64,000 bases of DNA from Nocardia rosealba (GTDB lineage Bacteria; Actinomycetota; Actinomycetes; Mycobacteriales; Mycobacteriaceae). This document shows positions 53,401 to 62,166 of the stretch, in pieces (the first letter of the stretch is position 1; every line of letters starts with the position of its first letter). The translations under genes and the position numbers were made by a program. The DNA lies in contig NZ_JAIWNA010000008.1 in assembly GCF_020216065.1 (NCBI RefSeq), positions 177,624 to 241,623 of the forward strand, read 5' to 3'. The notes under the pieces were generated by a model that had not been told where the DNA came from, did not search any database, and was given only the letters and a program-made list of their open reading frames with translations.

Positions 53401-56400
53401 CTCGCGTGGTCGAAGTCCTGCATGGCGAACTGGTTTTCCTGAAGGTCGGCCCACTGGTCGAGCAGTGGGCGCGCAGGTGTGAAGGAGCAGCGAACGGGCA
53501 CTGTGTTGGCGAACAGGCCGACCATGCCTGCCACACCGGGAAGCTCGGCGGGGCGGCCGGAGACAGTGGCCCCGAACACGACGTCGGTGCGGCCGCTGAG
53601 CGCGGCGAGCACCAGCGCCCACGTGCCCTGCACCAGGGTGTTCATCGTGAGGCCGCGTCGGCGGCCCAGCTCGGCGAGTGCGGTGGCGAGCGACTCGGGC
53701 ATCGGAACTTGCCGCTGCCGCACTTCACGCTGCTGCGACGCAAGGTCCCGGCACGGGCGGGCCTCGCGGTCCCGGTGGCTATGGGCAACATCGGCGATCA
53801 GATCGCGCGCCATTGTGGGCGCTTCGAGCCCGGCGAGTCGCTGCGACCAGGCGGCGCGCACGGCCTCGCGGTCGCGGGTGCCGAGCCAGGTCAGGTAGTC
53901 GCCGTACGAGGCGGCCGGGGGGAGCTCGTCGCCGTGGTAGGTGGCTAGTACTTCGCGCAGAACGATCGGGGTCGACCAGCCGTCGATCACCAGGTGGTGG
54001 GTGTTGAGCACTAGGCGGTGTGCGTCGCGTGGCAGGCGAATCAGGGTGGCGCGCAACATCGGTGAGCGGTCGACCGCGAATCGGTGGCGGATCGCTTCGG
54101 CCTCGAGCCGGTCGGCGGCGGCCTCCGCGATGCGCGGCGGCAGATCGGCGAGGTCGACCTCACGCCAGGGCATGCCGACCGAACGTGGAACCGCCTGCAC
54201 CGGCTGGTCCAGGTCCTCGAAATGGAAGGCGGCGGCCATGGTCGGGTGTCTGCCCACAACGGTGTCGAAGGCCGCCGCCAACCGTGGGCCGTCCAGGGGG
54301 CCGTGCAGGTCGACGCGGGCGCTCAGGGTGTAGACGTCGTCGGCACCGTCACGAATCGCGTGGAACAGCAACCCTTCCTGCAAGGGCGACAGCGGGAGAA
54401 GTTCGGCCAGTGGGCCGTGCGCGTCCTCCAGCGCGTCGATGGTGTCCTGGTCGACGATCACGCCGGGGCAGTCCGACGGTGTGAGTCCGCCGGGATACAA
54501 CCTCGCGTGAGCGGCGAACGCCTCCAGCGCGAGTTCGAAGTGCCGCTGGATTTCCGCGACCTGGTCGGCGCCGAGAATCCGGCTCGCGGCTGTCCACTCC
54601 ACGGCCAGCCGCGGCGCACCGGCCCGCGCGGATTCGTGCACGAAGACATTCAGTGAAAGCACCTCGGTGAGTGCCTTTTCCGATGGTTCCGTCACCGCGA
54701 ACGCGTCGTGCTCGGGCAGGCTCCAACCTGCAGTTCCACCGCCACCGAACCGGCCGAGGTAGTTGAGCAGCACCTCCGGTGCGCGGCGACCGGCGAATCG
54801 CGGCGCGGTCTCGGGGTCGAGCCTGCGCAGCACGCCGTAGCCCACACCGTTGCCGGGAACAGCGCGCTTGGCCTCTTTGACCGCGCGCAGCAGGTGTCCG
54901 GCCGCCGCGCCACCGGACAAGGCCTCGGTGAGTCCGGCGGGATCGTCGATGCCGGTCGCGGGCGTCCACACCGGGAACTCGCTGGTGAACCAGCCGACGG
55001 TGCCAGCGAAATCGGTGTCGGGGCGCAATGCTTCGCGCCCGTGACCCTCGACGGTGACCGGCCTGCCCGGTTCGAGCGACTCGCCGCGCTCGTGCCGCCA
55101 AGCGTTGAGTGCGAGCATGAGTGCCGCGAGTAATACATCGTCGGTCTTCGCTCGGTAGGCGGTGGGCAGTGTCGTGAGGAAGGCTTCGGTGATCGCCGGT
55201 GTAGCGAAAGTCCTTGTCTGCTCGGCGCTCTCGACAAGGTCTACAGCGGGATCGAGCGCTCTCTCCCCGAGGGGTGCGACGCTCGCGTCGCCGAGCGCGC
55301 GCTCCCAGTGCGCCAGCTCCGCGCGGTACTCGCCCGCAACACCGGACTCGGCGAGCAGCGTGGCGTACCGCCGCCACGAACTCCCCTTCCCAGCCAGTCG
55401 CGCGGGGCGTTCTTCCTTTGCGGCGGAGCAGGCCTCATACAGCTCGGGCACCAGGATTCGCCACGAAACACCGTCTACCACCAGGTGATTGGCAACCAGC
55501 ACCAACCGATCGGCGACGGCGTGCCCGCTACGTACCAGCGCGGCACGAATCTGGACACCCGCGGTGGGCGCCAGTTCCCCCGCCAGAGCGACTGCGACCG
55601 ACTCGGTGAGCTCAGCCATCCCACCAAGCCTCGGCGCCGGGTCCGTACGGGATGTGGCGGCACCGATGTCCGCGCGCCTCGACTCAATGTGCTGCGGTGC
55701 CCCGGCGCGCTCCGGTCGTGTTGTGGCGTCGGCAGTTTCATCGAGGTGGGCGATCGGCGCGGTTTCCGTGTGCGCCGCGACATCGGTGGTGCGTGGGGGA
55801 GCGACCTCCCGGACCAGATCGGACGCGCGCACGGTGCCCACTGCGGCGACCTCGAGCCGGGCGTCGGTGCCGGACCCGTCGAGGACGAGGCGGAGGGAGT
55901 CGTGACGGTCGAGGAGGGTTTGCAGGCCGGTGGTGAGGTGGTCGACGGTGAGGTCTTCGTGGAGGGTCAGGGCTGTCCACTGGGCGTAGCCGGCGATGGT
56001 GCCGGGGTCCGCGTTCGCCTCGAACAGTGCCCCGACCATGGGCGGGATCGGGACGGAACCGGTCGGTTCGTCCGGGGTCGGGGCGTCGGTGCGGGCTTCG
56101 GCCGTCTGGGCGGTGGCGGCGATGGTGGCCAGGTCGCGTTGGGCGAGGAGGGTTTTGGGTTGGAGTTCCCAGCCGAGGGCGCGGAGGCGGCTGCTCACGC
56201 CGATGGCGGTGATGCTGTCGCCGCCGAGGCCGAAGAAGTCGTCGGTCGCGCTGACCTGCGCCAGGCCGAGGACTTCGCCGACGATTCCGCACAGTGCCCG
56301 CTCCTGCTCGGTGCGTGGCGGTCGGCCGGTGGCGGTCAGTTGGGGTGCGGGGAGGGCGGCGCGGTCGAGTTTTCCGTTGACGGTGGTTGGCAGTGAATCG

Positions 56401-59345
56401 AGGATCACCAGGGCCGAGGGGACCAGGTGGTCGGGGACCAGGGTGGTCAGCAGCTGACGGAGCTGGTCGGCGTCGAGGGTGCGGCCGGTCTCGGGGACGA
56501 GGTAACCGATCAGTCGGGTGCTGTCGCCGGACTTGCGGATAGTGGCGGCCGCTGCGGCTACCCCCGGTAGCGCGCCGAGCGATGCCTCGACTTCGCCCAG
56601 TTCCACGCGGTAACCGCGGACCTTGATCTGGGAATCCGCGCGCCCGAGGTAGTCGTAGCCGTGGCCGGGGAGCCAGCGTGCCCGGTCACCGGTGCGGTAC
56701 ATGCGTTCCCCGCACGCGAACGGATCGGCGACGAACCGCTCCGCCGTCACCACCATGCGCCCGAGGTACCCGCGAGCCAATTGTGGCCCCGCCAAATACA
56801 ACTCGCCGATCTCACCGTCGGGCACCGGCTGCAACGCGCCGTCGAGCAGGTAGGCGCGGGTACCCGCCAGCGGTCCACCGACGTGCGGCACAGCACCCGT
56901 CACCGGCGCACTCAGCGCGTCGACGGTTGCCTCCGTCGGGCCGTACATGTTGCGGGCGACCACCTTCGACGCGACGATGGCCGTCCACAACGCGGGTGGC
57001 GTCGCCTCACCACCGAGCAACAACAGCTCCGGACGGTGTGCGCTGCCGAGCAACCCGTTGTCGATCAGCGCGGTCGCCATCGAGGGGGTGGTGTCGACGA
57101 CATCGATGCGATCGGTCCGCAACGCCGCTACCTGCGCGGACGCGTCCTTCTGGATATCTACGTCGTACAGATGGATCCGGTGCCCGCACCACAGCCACAA
57201 GAGCTGGTCCAAGGCCGCATCGAAGGCGAAGGAATAGGTGTGCGCGACATGCAGCTGCCGCCCGCCCACTCGCCCGGCGGTATCGGCGTAGACGGTGCAC
57301 CGGTGGTGGTGCAACAGCTGAGCCATCGCACCGCTCGAAATCTGCACACCCTTCGGCTTGCCGGTGGAGCCCGAGGTGTACACGACATAGGCGAGATGGC
57401 CGGCTGAACGAGGCGCGGCGAGTTCAGCCATCGACAGCGGCCCGCTCGGCAGGCTGGTGATGGCTGCTCGAACCCCGTTGTCCGACAACAGGAGTATTCC
57501 CGGTGCCACATGGCGGTTCACCACGTCGCCAGTCATGGACAGGCCGTCCGCCTGCGCTGCGGAAGTCCGGTCCGGGGACCCGTCAGTCGTGAGCCGCTCT
57601 GCGAAGACCGCTTCCGCGACAATGTCATTCGTCAGAATCAAGGCCGGATCGGCGTCGTCGATGATGTCTGCCAGGCGCTGGGCGGGGTGGTTGATGTCGA
57701 GGATCAAGAAGGCCGCACCCGCGTGTTGCACTGCCAGCAGGGCGATCACCAGGTCGACCGAGCGGGGGAGGGCGATGCCGACGATGTCTTCGGGGCCGAT
57801 GCCTCGGCCACGCAGGTAGCGCGCGAGCTGGTGCACGCGGGCACCGAGTTCCGCCGCGGTGAGCCGGTGGGTGCCGTCGACGAGGACGATGTCGTCGGGC
57901 TGGGCCGCGACCATGCGGTCGAAGACCTCGACGACGTCGTCGGGACGACCGGGCAGGGCCGCGCCGGCGCGCTCGACGGCGATGTCGGCCGCGATCTCGG
58001 CCGGGTACAGGGTGATCGCGCCGATCGGCTCGTCGGCATCGACCAGTTCGGTGATCAGCGTGACCAGCGCGTCCATCCGTCGCCGCGCGGTGGCCGCGTC
58101 CAAAGACCGCGCGTCGACCTCGAAGCCGAGCTGGACGCGGTCCTCCGACAGCGGGGTGACGGTCAGGCCGAGGTCTTCCGGCGGCCCACCGGCCACATTG
58201 CGCAGGGTGCCGGTGGCACCGTCGAAATCGAGGGCGAAGTCGAAGGCCTTGAGATTGACGCCGATGCCGTGCAGCAGGGCACCGGTCTGTGCCCCACCGA
58301 ATTCGCGGGCCAGGTCCTCACCGCGAAAACGCTGGTGGGCGCGCATCTCTCGCAGTGCGTCGGCCACCCGCTTGCCCAGCTCACCCAGGCGGTCCTGACC
58401 GGACACCGAAACTCGCAGCGGCAGGACGTTGACCGCCATCGACGGGGTGGTGAGGGCGGTCTTGCCGACACGCGCCATCACCGGCAGCGCGATGACCACA
58501 TCGGTCTCACCGAGCAGCCGGTGCACGAATCCCGCGTAACCGGCGACGAGCACGTCGGCCCACGTGATACCGGCCTCGGTGGCCGCTGTTTTGACGCGAC
58601 CCATCAGGTCGGCGTCGAGGACCGCGCGCACCTCGTGGGTCTGCTCGACCACGCCCTCGGGTGCCCGCCCGCGCCCGTCCAGCGGCGGCAGCGGCGTGAG
58701 CCGGTCGCGCCAGTACTCGCGGTCTTGCCGATGCGCCTGGCTCCCACGGTATTCCAGGTCCTCGGCCACGAGCGTCTCCACCGACCCCCAGCGCAGGCGC
58801 GGCACTTCGGTACCGCGACGCAGGGCGGTGTAGTGGGCCGCGACCCGGCGCGACACCATGGCCGCGCTGTAGCCGTCGATGATCAGGTGGTGATAGAGCT
58901 GGATGCACCACACGTCGTTGTCGGTGAGGCGCAGCAGTGTGTAGGTGTAGAGCTGCCGGTCGACCATGTCGCGGCAATAGGTCGCGGCGCGTTCGCGTTC
59001 GGCGGCGACCAGCCGGTGCGCCGCGGCGACCGGGTCGGCTTCACCGCGCAGATCGACGAGTGGACGCAGCTCCGGTTCCAGCTCGGTGATCCGCTGCCGC
59101 GGCCCCTCGGGAGTCTCACTGAATCGCAGGCGCATCGTGTCGGTTTCGGCGATGGTCCGGCGAATCGCGGTGTCCAGCAACGGCACATCCACTGCCTGCG
59201 CACCCGAGATCTCGAGCACCTCGCCGACCAGGTAACTGAGCGACTCGGGGTCGAGTCGCTGCGCGTTCCAGATGCCCAATTGCGCTCCGGTGAGCGGTAA
59301 TCCGGGATGGTCGGCGCTCACGTCGTCCCGTTCCACCGAGCCCAC
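50481..59345 (-). CDS. two-module NRPS (C-A-PCP-E-C-A-PCP-TE), catecholate siderophore synthetase
   Basis: I place the start at GTG 59345, 5 nt after AAGGAG; an earlier GTG at 59381 would contain that site. The 2,954-residue protein reads in order: condensation (HHLIIDGYS near residue 151), adenylation 1 (YTSGSTGKPKG near 652), carrier 1 (GLGGDSITAI near 1040), epimerisation (NHLVVDGVSW near 1285), condensation 2 (THHLVIDGWS near 1781), adenylation 2 (YTSGSTGVPKG near 2282), carrier 2 (DKGGHSLLAV near 2662) and thioesterase (GYSLGGNLA near 2801, THNE His). The order matches the chrysobactin/vanchrobactin synthetases. Pocket residues read by eye are DADDLGMVDK (A1, likely basic) and DAMWLGFIGK (A2, unassigned). 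No N-terminal aryl carrier is present. The E domain has a ~60-residue low-complexity insertion. Confidence 0.92.
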   Translation of the reverse strand: MGSVERDDVSADHPGLPLTGAQLGIWNAQRLDPESLSYLVGEVLEISGAQAVDVPLLDTAIRRTIAETDTMRLRFSETPEGPRQRITELEPELRPLVDLRGEADPVAAAHRLVAAERERAATYCRDMVDRQLYTYTLLRLTDNDVWCIQLYHHLIIDGYSAAMVSRRVAAHYTALRRGTEVPRLRWGSVETLVAEDLEYRGSQAHRQDREYWRDRLTPLPPLDGRGRAPEGVVEQTHEVRAVLDADLMGRVKTAATEAGITWADVLVAGYAGFVHRLLGETDVVIALPVMARVGKTALTTPSMAVNVLPLRVSVSGQDRLGELGKRVADALREMRAHQRFRGEDLAREFGGAQTGALLHGIGVNLKAFDFALDFDGATGTLRNVAGGPPEDLGLTVTPLSEDRVQLGFEVDARSLDAATARRRMDALVTLITELVDADEPIGAITLYPAEIAADIAVERAGAALPGRPDDVVEVFDRMVAAQPDDIVLVDGTHRLTAAELGARVHQLARYLRGRGIGPEDIVGIALPRSVDLVIALLAVQHAGAAFLILDINHPAQRLADIIDDADPALILTNDIVAEAVFAERLTTDGSPDRTSAAQADGLSMTGDVVNRHVAPGILLLSDNGVRAAITSLPSGPLSMAELAAPRSAGHLAYVVYTSGSTGKPKGVQISSGAMAQLLHHHRCTVYADTAGRVGGRQLHVAHTYSFAFDAALDQLLWLWCGHRIHLYDVDIQKDASAQVAALRTDRIDVVDTTPSMATALIDNGLLGSAHRPELLLLGGEATPPALWTAIVASKVVARNMYGPTEATVDALSAPVTGAVPHVGGPLAGTRAYLLDGALQPVPDGEIGELYLAGPQLARGYLGRMVVTAERFVADPFACGERMYRTGDRARWLPGHGYDYLGRADSQIKVRGYRVELGEVEASLGALPGVAAAAATIRKSGDSTRLIGYLVPETGRTLDADQLRQLLTTLVPDHLVPSALVILDSLPTTVNGKLDRAALPAPQLTATGRPPRTEQERALCGIVGEVLGLAQVSATDDFFGLGGDSITAIGVSSRLRALGWELQPKTLLAQRDLATIAATAQTAEARTDAPTPDEPTGSVPIPPMVGALFEANADPGTIAGYAQWTALTLHEDLTVDHLTTGLQTLLDRHDSLRLVLDGSGTDARLEVAAVGTVRASDLVREVAPPRTTDVAAHTETAPIAHLDETADATTRPERAGAPQHIESRRADIGAATSRTDPAPRLGGMAELTESVAVALAGELAPTAGVQIRAALVRSGHAVADRLVLVANHLVVDGVSWRILVPELYEACSAAKEERPARLAGKGSSWRRYATLLAESGVAGEYRAELAHWERALGDASVAPLGERALDPAVDLVESAEQTRTFATPAITEAFLTTLPTAYRAKTDDVLLAALMLALNAWRHERGESLEPGRPVTVEGHGREALRPDTDFAGTVGWFTSEFPVWTPATGIDDPAGLTEALSGGAAAGHLLRAVKEAKRAVPGNGVGYGVLRRLDPETAPRFAGRRAPEVLLNYLGRFGGGGTAGWSLPEHDAFAVTEPSEKALTEVLSLNVFVHESARAGAPRLAVEWTAASRILGADQVAEIQRHFELALEAFAAHARLYPGGLTPSDCPGVIVDQDTIDALEDAHGPLAELLPLSPLQEGLLFHAIRDGADDVYTLSARVDLHGPLDGPRLAAAFDTVVGRHPTMAAAFHFEDLDQPVQAVPRSVGMPWREVDLADLPPRIAEAAADRLEAEAIRHRFAVDRSPMLRATLIRLPRDAHRLVLNTHHLVIDGWSTPIVLREVLATYHGDELPPAASYGDYLTWLGTRDREAVRAAWSQRLAGLEAPTMARDLIADVAHSHRDREARPCRDLASQQREVRQRQVPMPESLATALAELGRRRGLTMNTLVQGTWALVLAALSGRTDVVFGATVSGRPAELPGVAGMVGLFANTVPVRCSFTPARPLLDQWADLQENQFAMQDFDHASLAEIERVAGLGTLFDTLVAFENFPNSGPGQPDSHDLRLGEFHNHGNTHYPLTLIAPPGDQLELVIWYDRSVVPEPVLHHIADRITAILTAVATTPDTAANHFLDPLTPAVPQRQISAPEPAVAAPNTIASALNDGEQCVAAPIVESSALPDPSGTTLAEWGIPVDPAAPAVTAEGVTIDFGEFDARANQVARWLISQGVGPETVVAVAMPRTIDSVVAAHAICRAGGVYLPIDPEQPAQRIEKILDTASPAMVLRSLDEAGIRSADERSPDHERGGFADAPLTDADRLAPLRPANTACLLYTSGSTGVPKGVSLSHAAIISTFEWLQREVRFGPGDTMLYRTPPIFDASLMEMFLPLHVGARIVLTRPGGHRDPYYQAQLMSAERVTAMWMTTSMLTVLAEEADLSGCADLRCVLTGGEVLPAATAQRMRALTGTAVYNFYGPTEAAIGFTFHETVDADTTSVPVGAPADTVRILDDQLHPVPEGTVGELYMTGVRLARGYLARPDLTAAAFVADPFGSGERMYRTGDLVKLNPDGELDYIGRTDSQVKLRGQRIELGDIESALLTCPGVAHAVVQLREDTPGDQRLVAYLMAKSGITLDTDSIREQLRNKLPAYMIPAAVVVLDHIPRTATEKIDRRALPAPESRTADGNTLDTIRAAMAAVLSVPEIGTDDDFFDKGGHSLLAVRLVGRLTRADLPVVLDDVFTASTPRELAARIGAADPTTPPKDGLAGLGRRLDPVLELRAEGSVPPLFCIHQIGGTAWKYAPLARLLRAERPIIGLQMPHLTEPTARTRTLDDLARYYLAAVRRIQPHGPYHFLGYSLGGNLAHAMAAILEAEGEQVGYVGLLDSHPLSNLTERAAATLADPSGMAALVPEIGEYPAELASVVTQAATELLRMVTESESPSYSGPMALYCADNGLEPERVHAQLTGWRAAGAQLVVRRLPYTHNEIAMPTGWIEVAALIDADPAIRT

Positions 59346-59386
59346 AGCAACTCCTTCGTCAAAGTTCTCCACCCACCCCACGCGGC

Positions 59387-59415
59387 GCTGCCGGACTCGG
59401 GAAGAGTCCGGCAGC
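59387..59415 (-). terminator. 12-bp hairpin between entB and the NRPS gene
   Basis: GCTGCCGGACTC (59387-59398) pairs with GAGTCCGGCAGC (59404-59415) around GGGAA. It lies in the 126-bp gap on the minus strand, 42 nt before the NRPS start. Without a T tract it may be a partial terminator, a processing site or an mRNA stabiliser that sets different levels of ent and NRPS transcripts. Confidence 0.5.
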
Positions 59416-59471
59416 CGCGCGAGGCGAGTCAGTCTTGTCTTGGTTCGAATGGCGGAGCGTCCGCCGACGGG

Positions 59472-60128
59472 TCAGGCGTCTGCTTCGACCTGTGCGGGAT
59501 CGAGCTGACGCAGCAGCTCCGAGGTCCCGACCACCGCCCCGCAACGCCGGGCGACGTAGTTCAGTGCCATCACATGCTCGTCGCGGCTGAAATCCGCCGT
59601 CGCGTCGTGGACGAGGAACGGCCGCACATCACCCATGAATGCCTCGGCGGCACTGAGCATGCAGCCCATGTGCGTGTAGACGCCGGTGACCAGGAGCTGA
59701 TCGCGCCGGTAGTAACCGAGCAGTTCACGCAGGTCGGTGCGCTGGAACGCCGAATAGCGCCACTTGGTCACCTGGATGTCCTGCGGTTCGGGCGCGAGGG
59801 CATTGATGACCTGCGTGTCGGCGCCCTCGGCCATTCCGCTGCCCCAGAAGTCGGCCAGAATGCCGCGTCGCGACGGGTGCTGATTACCGGGCTGCATCGT
59901 GTAGATCACCGGGATGTCGAGCTCGTGGCAGCGGTCGCGCAGCAGAGCGATATTGGCGATCAGGGTGCGGGCGGGGTCGCGGTGCAGGTCGTAGGCGTCG
60001 AGGAAGTACTGCTGCATATCGTGGATCAGCAGGGCGCAACGTCCTGGTTCAGCAGTCCAGTCGACCTGGTCGGCGGTGAACTCGTCGACGCCCGGCATCG
60101 GATAGGGCGCGATCGGGGGGATAGGCAT
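59472..60128 (-). CDS. entB: isochorismatase (2,3-dihydro-2,3-dihydroxybenzoate synthase), no aryl carrier domain
   Basis: EntB hydrolyses the enol-pyruvyl group of isochorismate, giving 2,3-dihydro-2,3-dihydroxybenzoate. The 218-residue protein begins MPIPPIAPYPMPG. It has the isochorismatase features ALLIHDMQQYFLDAY (Asp of the triad), VTKWRYSAFQRTDL (Lys) and VTGVYTHMGCMLSAAEAF. In this family the last segment usually reads THIGC, with Cys. Bifunctional EntB/DhbB proteins are about 285-310 residues because they carry a C-terminal aryl carrier domain with a GxDS motif. This one stops at about the end of the hydrolase (LLRQLDPAQVEADA), so it is hydrolase only. Confidence 0.92.
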   Translation of the reverse strand: MPIPPIAPYPMPGVDEFTADQVDWTAEPGRCALLIHDMQQYFLDAYDLHRDPARTLIANIALLRDRCHELDIPVIYTMQPGNQHPSRRGILADFWGSGMAEGADTQVINALAPEPQDIQVTKWRYSAFQRTDLRELLGYYRRDQLLVTGVYTHMGCMLSAAEAFMGDVRPFLVHDATADFSRDEHVMALNYVARRCGAVVGTSELLRQLDPAQVEADA

Positions 60129-60157
60129 GACGGTCTTTCGTTCGAGCGGAAGTCGGC

Positions 60158-61318
60158 TCAGCCAACGGTGACGGGCAGATCCGCGATACCGAGCGGAGCG
60201 AGGATGCGCTGGAATTTGCCGGTGGTCTCGGCCAATTCGGCGGACGGGTCGGACGCGGCGACGATCCCGCCGCCCGCGTGCGCGAGTAGCGTGGTGCCGT
60301 GCTCGGACAGCTCGGCGCAGCGGATGCTCACCATCCATTCGCCGTTGCCGTCGGCATCGCACCAGCCGACAGCCCCCGCGTAGAAGCCGCGTTCACCCTC
60401 GAGTTCGGCGATGAGGCGGGCGGCTGCGACGGTCGGTGTGCCGCAGATCGCCGGGGTGGGGTGTAGCGCTACGGCGAGCTCGAGTGCCGACGGGCCGGCC
60501 AGCGGGACGGCCGCGGTGATCGGCGTACCGATGTGCCACATCGCCGGTGTTGCCATGAGTTCCGGTGCGGGAGTGTGTACTTCGGCGCAGCGGTCACGCA
60601 GCACGGCCGACACCTGATCGGTGACGAAGCGGTGTTCGGCCAGGTCCTTGGTCGAGGCGAGCAGCATGTCGGCGGCCACCCGGTCGGCATCGCCGTCGTC
60701 GAGTACCCGGCGGGCCGAGCCGGCCAGCGGATAGCTCACGACGCTGTTCCCGTCACGGCGCACCAGGATCTCCGGACTGGAGCCGAGGAGATGGCGGCCG
60801 GGATATCGCCCGCCCGCCGCGGACAGATCGACCAGGAAACCGTTCGACATCGGGTCCGAGGCGACCATCAGGTCGAGGATGTCCAGTGCGCGAACCGGAG
60901 TCGCCGAGCGGGCCCGAATCGCCCGTGCCAGCACGACCTTTCGCAGGGGATGGGCGGGGTCGGCCAGCAGTTCGACAGCGGTGGCGACGCGCCTGCGGTG
61001 CTCCTCGGGTGCGGGAAGCGCCGCGTCGAAGGCGAACTGTGGCAGGGGCTCCGAATCGCGCTCGAGCATCCGGGGCTGGTAGGGCGCGTCGGTGATCGTC
61101 ACAGATTCCGGCGCCCACAGCGCTGTCGGTGCGCCGGGGCGGAAGGGCAGTGCGCCGACGATGTGGCTGATCCGGCCACTGCGCAGCGCGGTGATCGCGT
61201 CGTGTGCCGAGCGGAAAACCGTCCCGCCCGCGGTCGCGGACACGGTCCGCTGCGGACGGGACAGCACAAAAGCGGGGTCTGAACTGGCGGTACTGATGGG
61301 GATCATCCTCTCGGTCAC
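60158..61318 (-). CDS. entC: isochorismate synthase
   Basis: EntC converts chorismate to isochorismate, the first committed step of DHB synthesis. The 386-residue protein has the chorismate-binding domain with RKVVLARAIRA, LLGSSPEILVRRDG, SYPLAGSARR, STKDLAEHRFVTDQV and the active-site segments LHPTPAICGTP and GFYAGAVGWCDADGNGEW. GTG 61318 overlaps the entA stop by 4 nt (GTGA), which favours it over ATG 61306. It is the second gene of the entA-entC-entB-NRPS operon. Confidence 0.94.
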   Translation of the reverse strand: MTERMIPISTASSDPAFVLSRPQRTVSATAGGTVFRSAHDAITALRSGRISHIVGALPFRPGAPTALWAPESVTITDAPYQPRMLERDSEPLPQFAFDAALPAPEEHRRRVATAVELLADPAHPLRKVVLARAIRARSATPVRALDILDLMVASDPMSNGFLVDLSAAGGRYPGRHLLGSSPEILVRRDGNSVVSYPLAGSARRVLDDGDADRVAADMLLASTKDLAEHRFVTDQVSAVLRDRCAEVHTPAPELMATPAMWHIGTPITAAVPLAGPSALELAVALHPTPAICGTPTVAAARLIAELEGERGFYAGAVGWCDADGNGEWMVSIRCAELSEHGTTLLAHAGGGIVAASDPSAELAETTGKFQRILAPLGIADLPVTVG

Positions 61319-62166
61319 ATATCTAGCGTTGCGCCACCGTCGACCCGCAGGTCGTGCATGGTGATGTGGCGGGCGCCGTCGGACGCCAGGAAGTGGACGG
61401 CCGACGCGATGTCGTCGGGAGTGGCGATGCGCCGCAACGGGATTCCCAGCCGGTAGGCGGCGGGATCACCGTCGAGCAGCGCGGTCTCGGCGGCGTCGTC
61501 CAGCGGTGTGCCGCCGAACATGTCGCGCAACATGGGGGTGTCGGTGGAGCCGGGGGAGACCAGGTTGACCCGCACACCGAGCGGCGCCACCTGCAAGGCG
61601 AGCGACCGGGTGAACGCGGTCGCCGCGGCTTTGGCGGCGCCGTAGGCGGCCATGCCGACCCGGGGCGTGGCCGCGGCATTGGAGGAGACCACCACGATCG
61701 CCCCGGTCCCGGCGGCGACCATCTCGGCGGCGGCACGCTGGGTGACCAGCATGGTCGCGGTTGCGTTCACGCTGAGACAGCGCGTCCAGTCCGCCGGGTC
61801 GAGTTCGAGCGCGGGGCCGCCGACCATCACGCCCGCCGCGTGCACCAGCACCTCGACGGCGCCGTAGTCGGCCGTGAGCCGGTCGAAGGCCGCCCGCACG
61901 GCTGCGCTGTCGGTGAGATCGACGGTGACGCCGTGCACGTCGGGCGCGGATAGCGTGGCCACTGCGGCACTTCCGGCGCCGCGACGGTCGGTGGCAGCAT
62001 CGAACCGCTTCGCGATCGCGGCGGCGGTCCGGTGTACGGCCGGGTCGAGGTCCCACAGTGAGACGACCCGGTCCTCGGCAGCGAAGCGCGCGGCGATCGC
62101 AGCGCCGATGCCCCCGGCCGCGCCGGTGACGACGACGACCCGACCGCGAGAATCACCATTAGACAT
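61315..62166 (-). CDS. entA: 2,3-dihydro-2,3-dihydroxybenzoate dehydrogenase
   Basis: EntA oxidises 2,3-dihydro-DHB to 2,3-dihydroxybenzoate with NAD. The 283-residue SDR has the nucleotide fold VVVTGAAGGIGAAIAARFA, LVHAAGVMVGG, the Ser of VVSSNAAATPR, and the catalytic YxxxK in AAYGAAKAAATAF. It ends with the SDR tail RHITMHDLRVDGGATLDM. A 20-30 residue Ala/Arg-rich stretch near residues 48-75 is longer than usual. Its ATG (62164-62166) shares one base with an IdeR-type iron box, so it is the first, iron-controlled gene of the operon. Confidence 0.92.
   Translation of the reverse strand: MSNGDSRGRVVVVTGAAGGIGAAIAARFAAEDRVVSLWDLDPAVHRTAAAIAKRFDAATDRRGAGSAAVATLSAPDVHGVTVDLTDSAAVRAAFDRLTADYGAVEVLVHAAGVMVGGPALELDPADWTRCLSVNATATMLVTQRAAAEMVAAGTGAIVVVSSNAAATPRVGMAAYGAAKAAATAFTRSLALQVAPLGVRVNLVSPGSTDTPMLRDMFGGTPLDDAAETALLDGDPAAYRLGIPLRRIATPDDIASAVHFLASDGARHITMHDLRVDGGATLDM

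Noticed and set aside
57510..59300. Plus-strand open frame of 596 codons opposite the NRPS
   Set aside because: It lies within the C and first A domain of the NRPS, is Arg/His/Gly-rich, and shows no family match.
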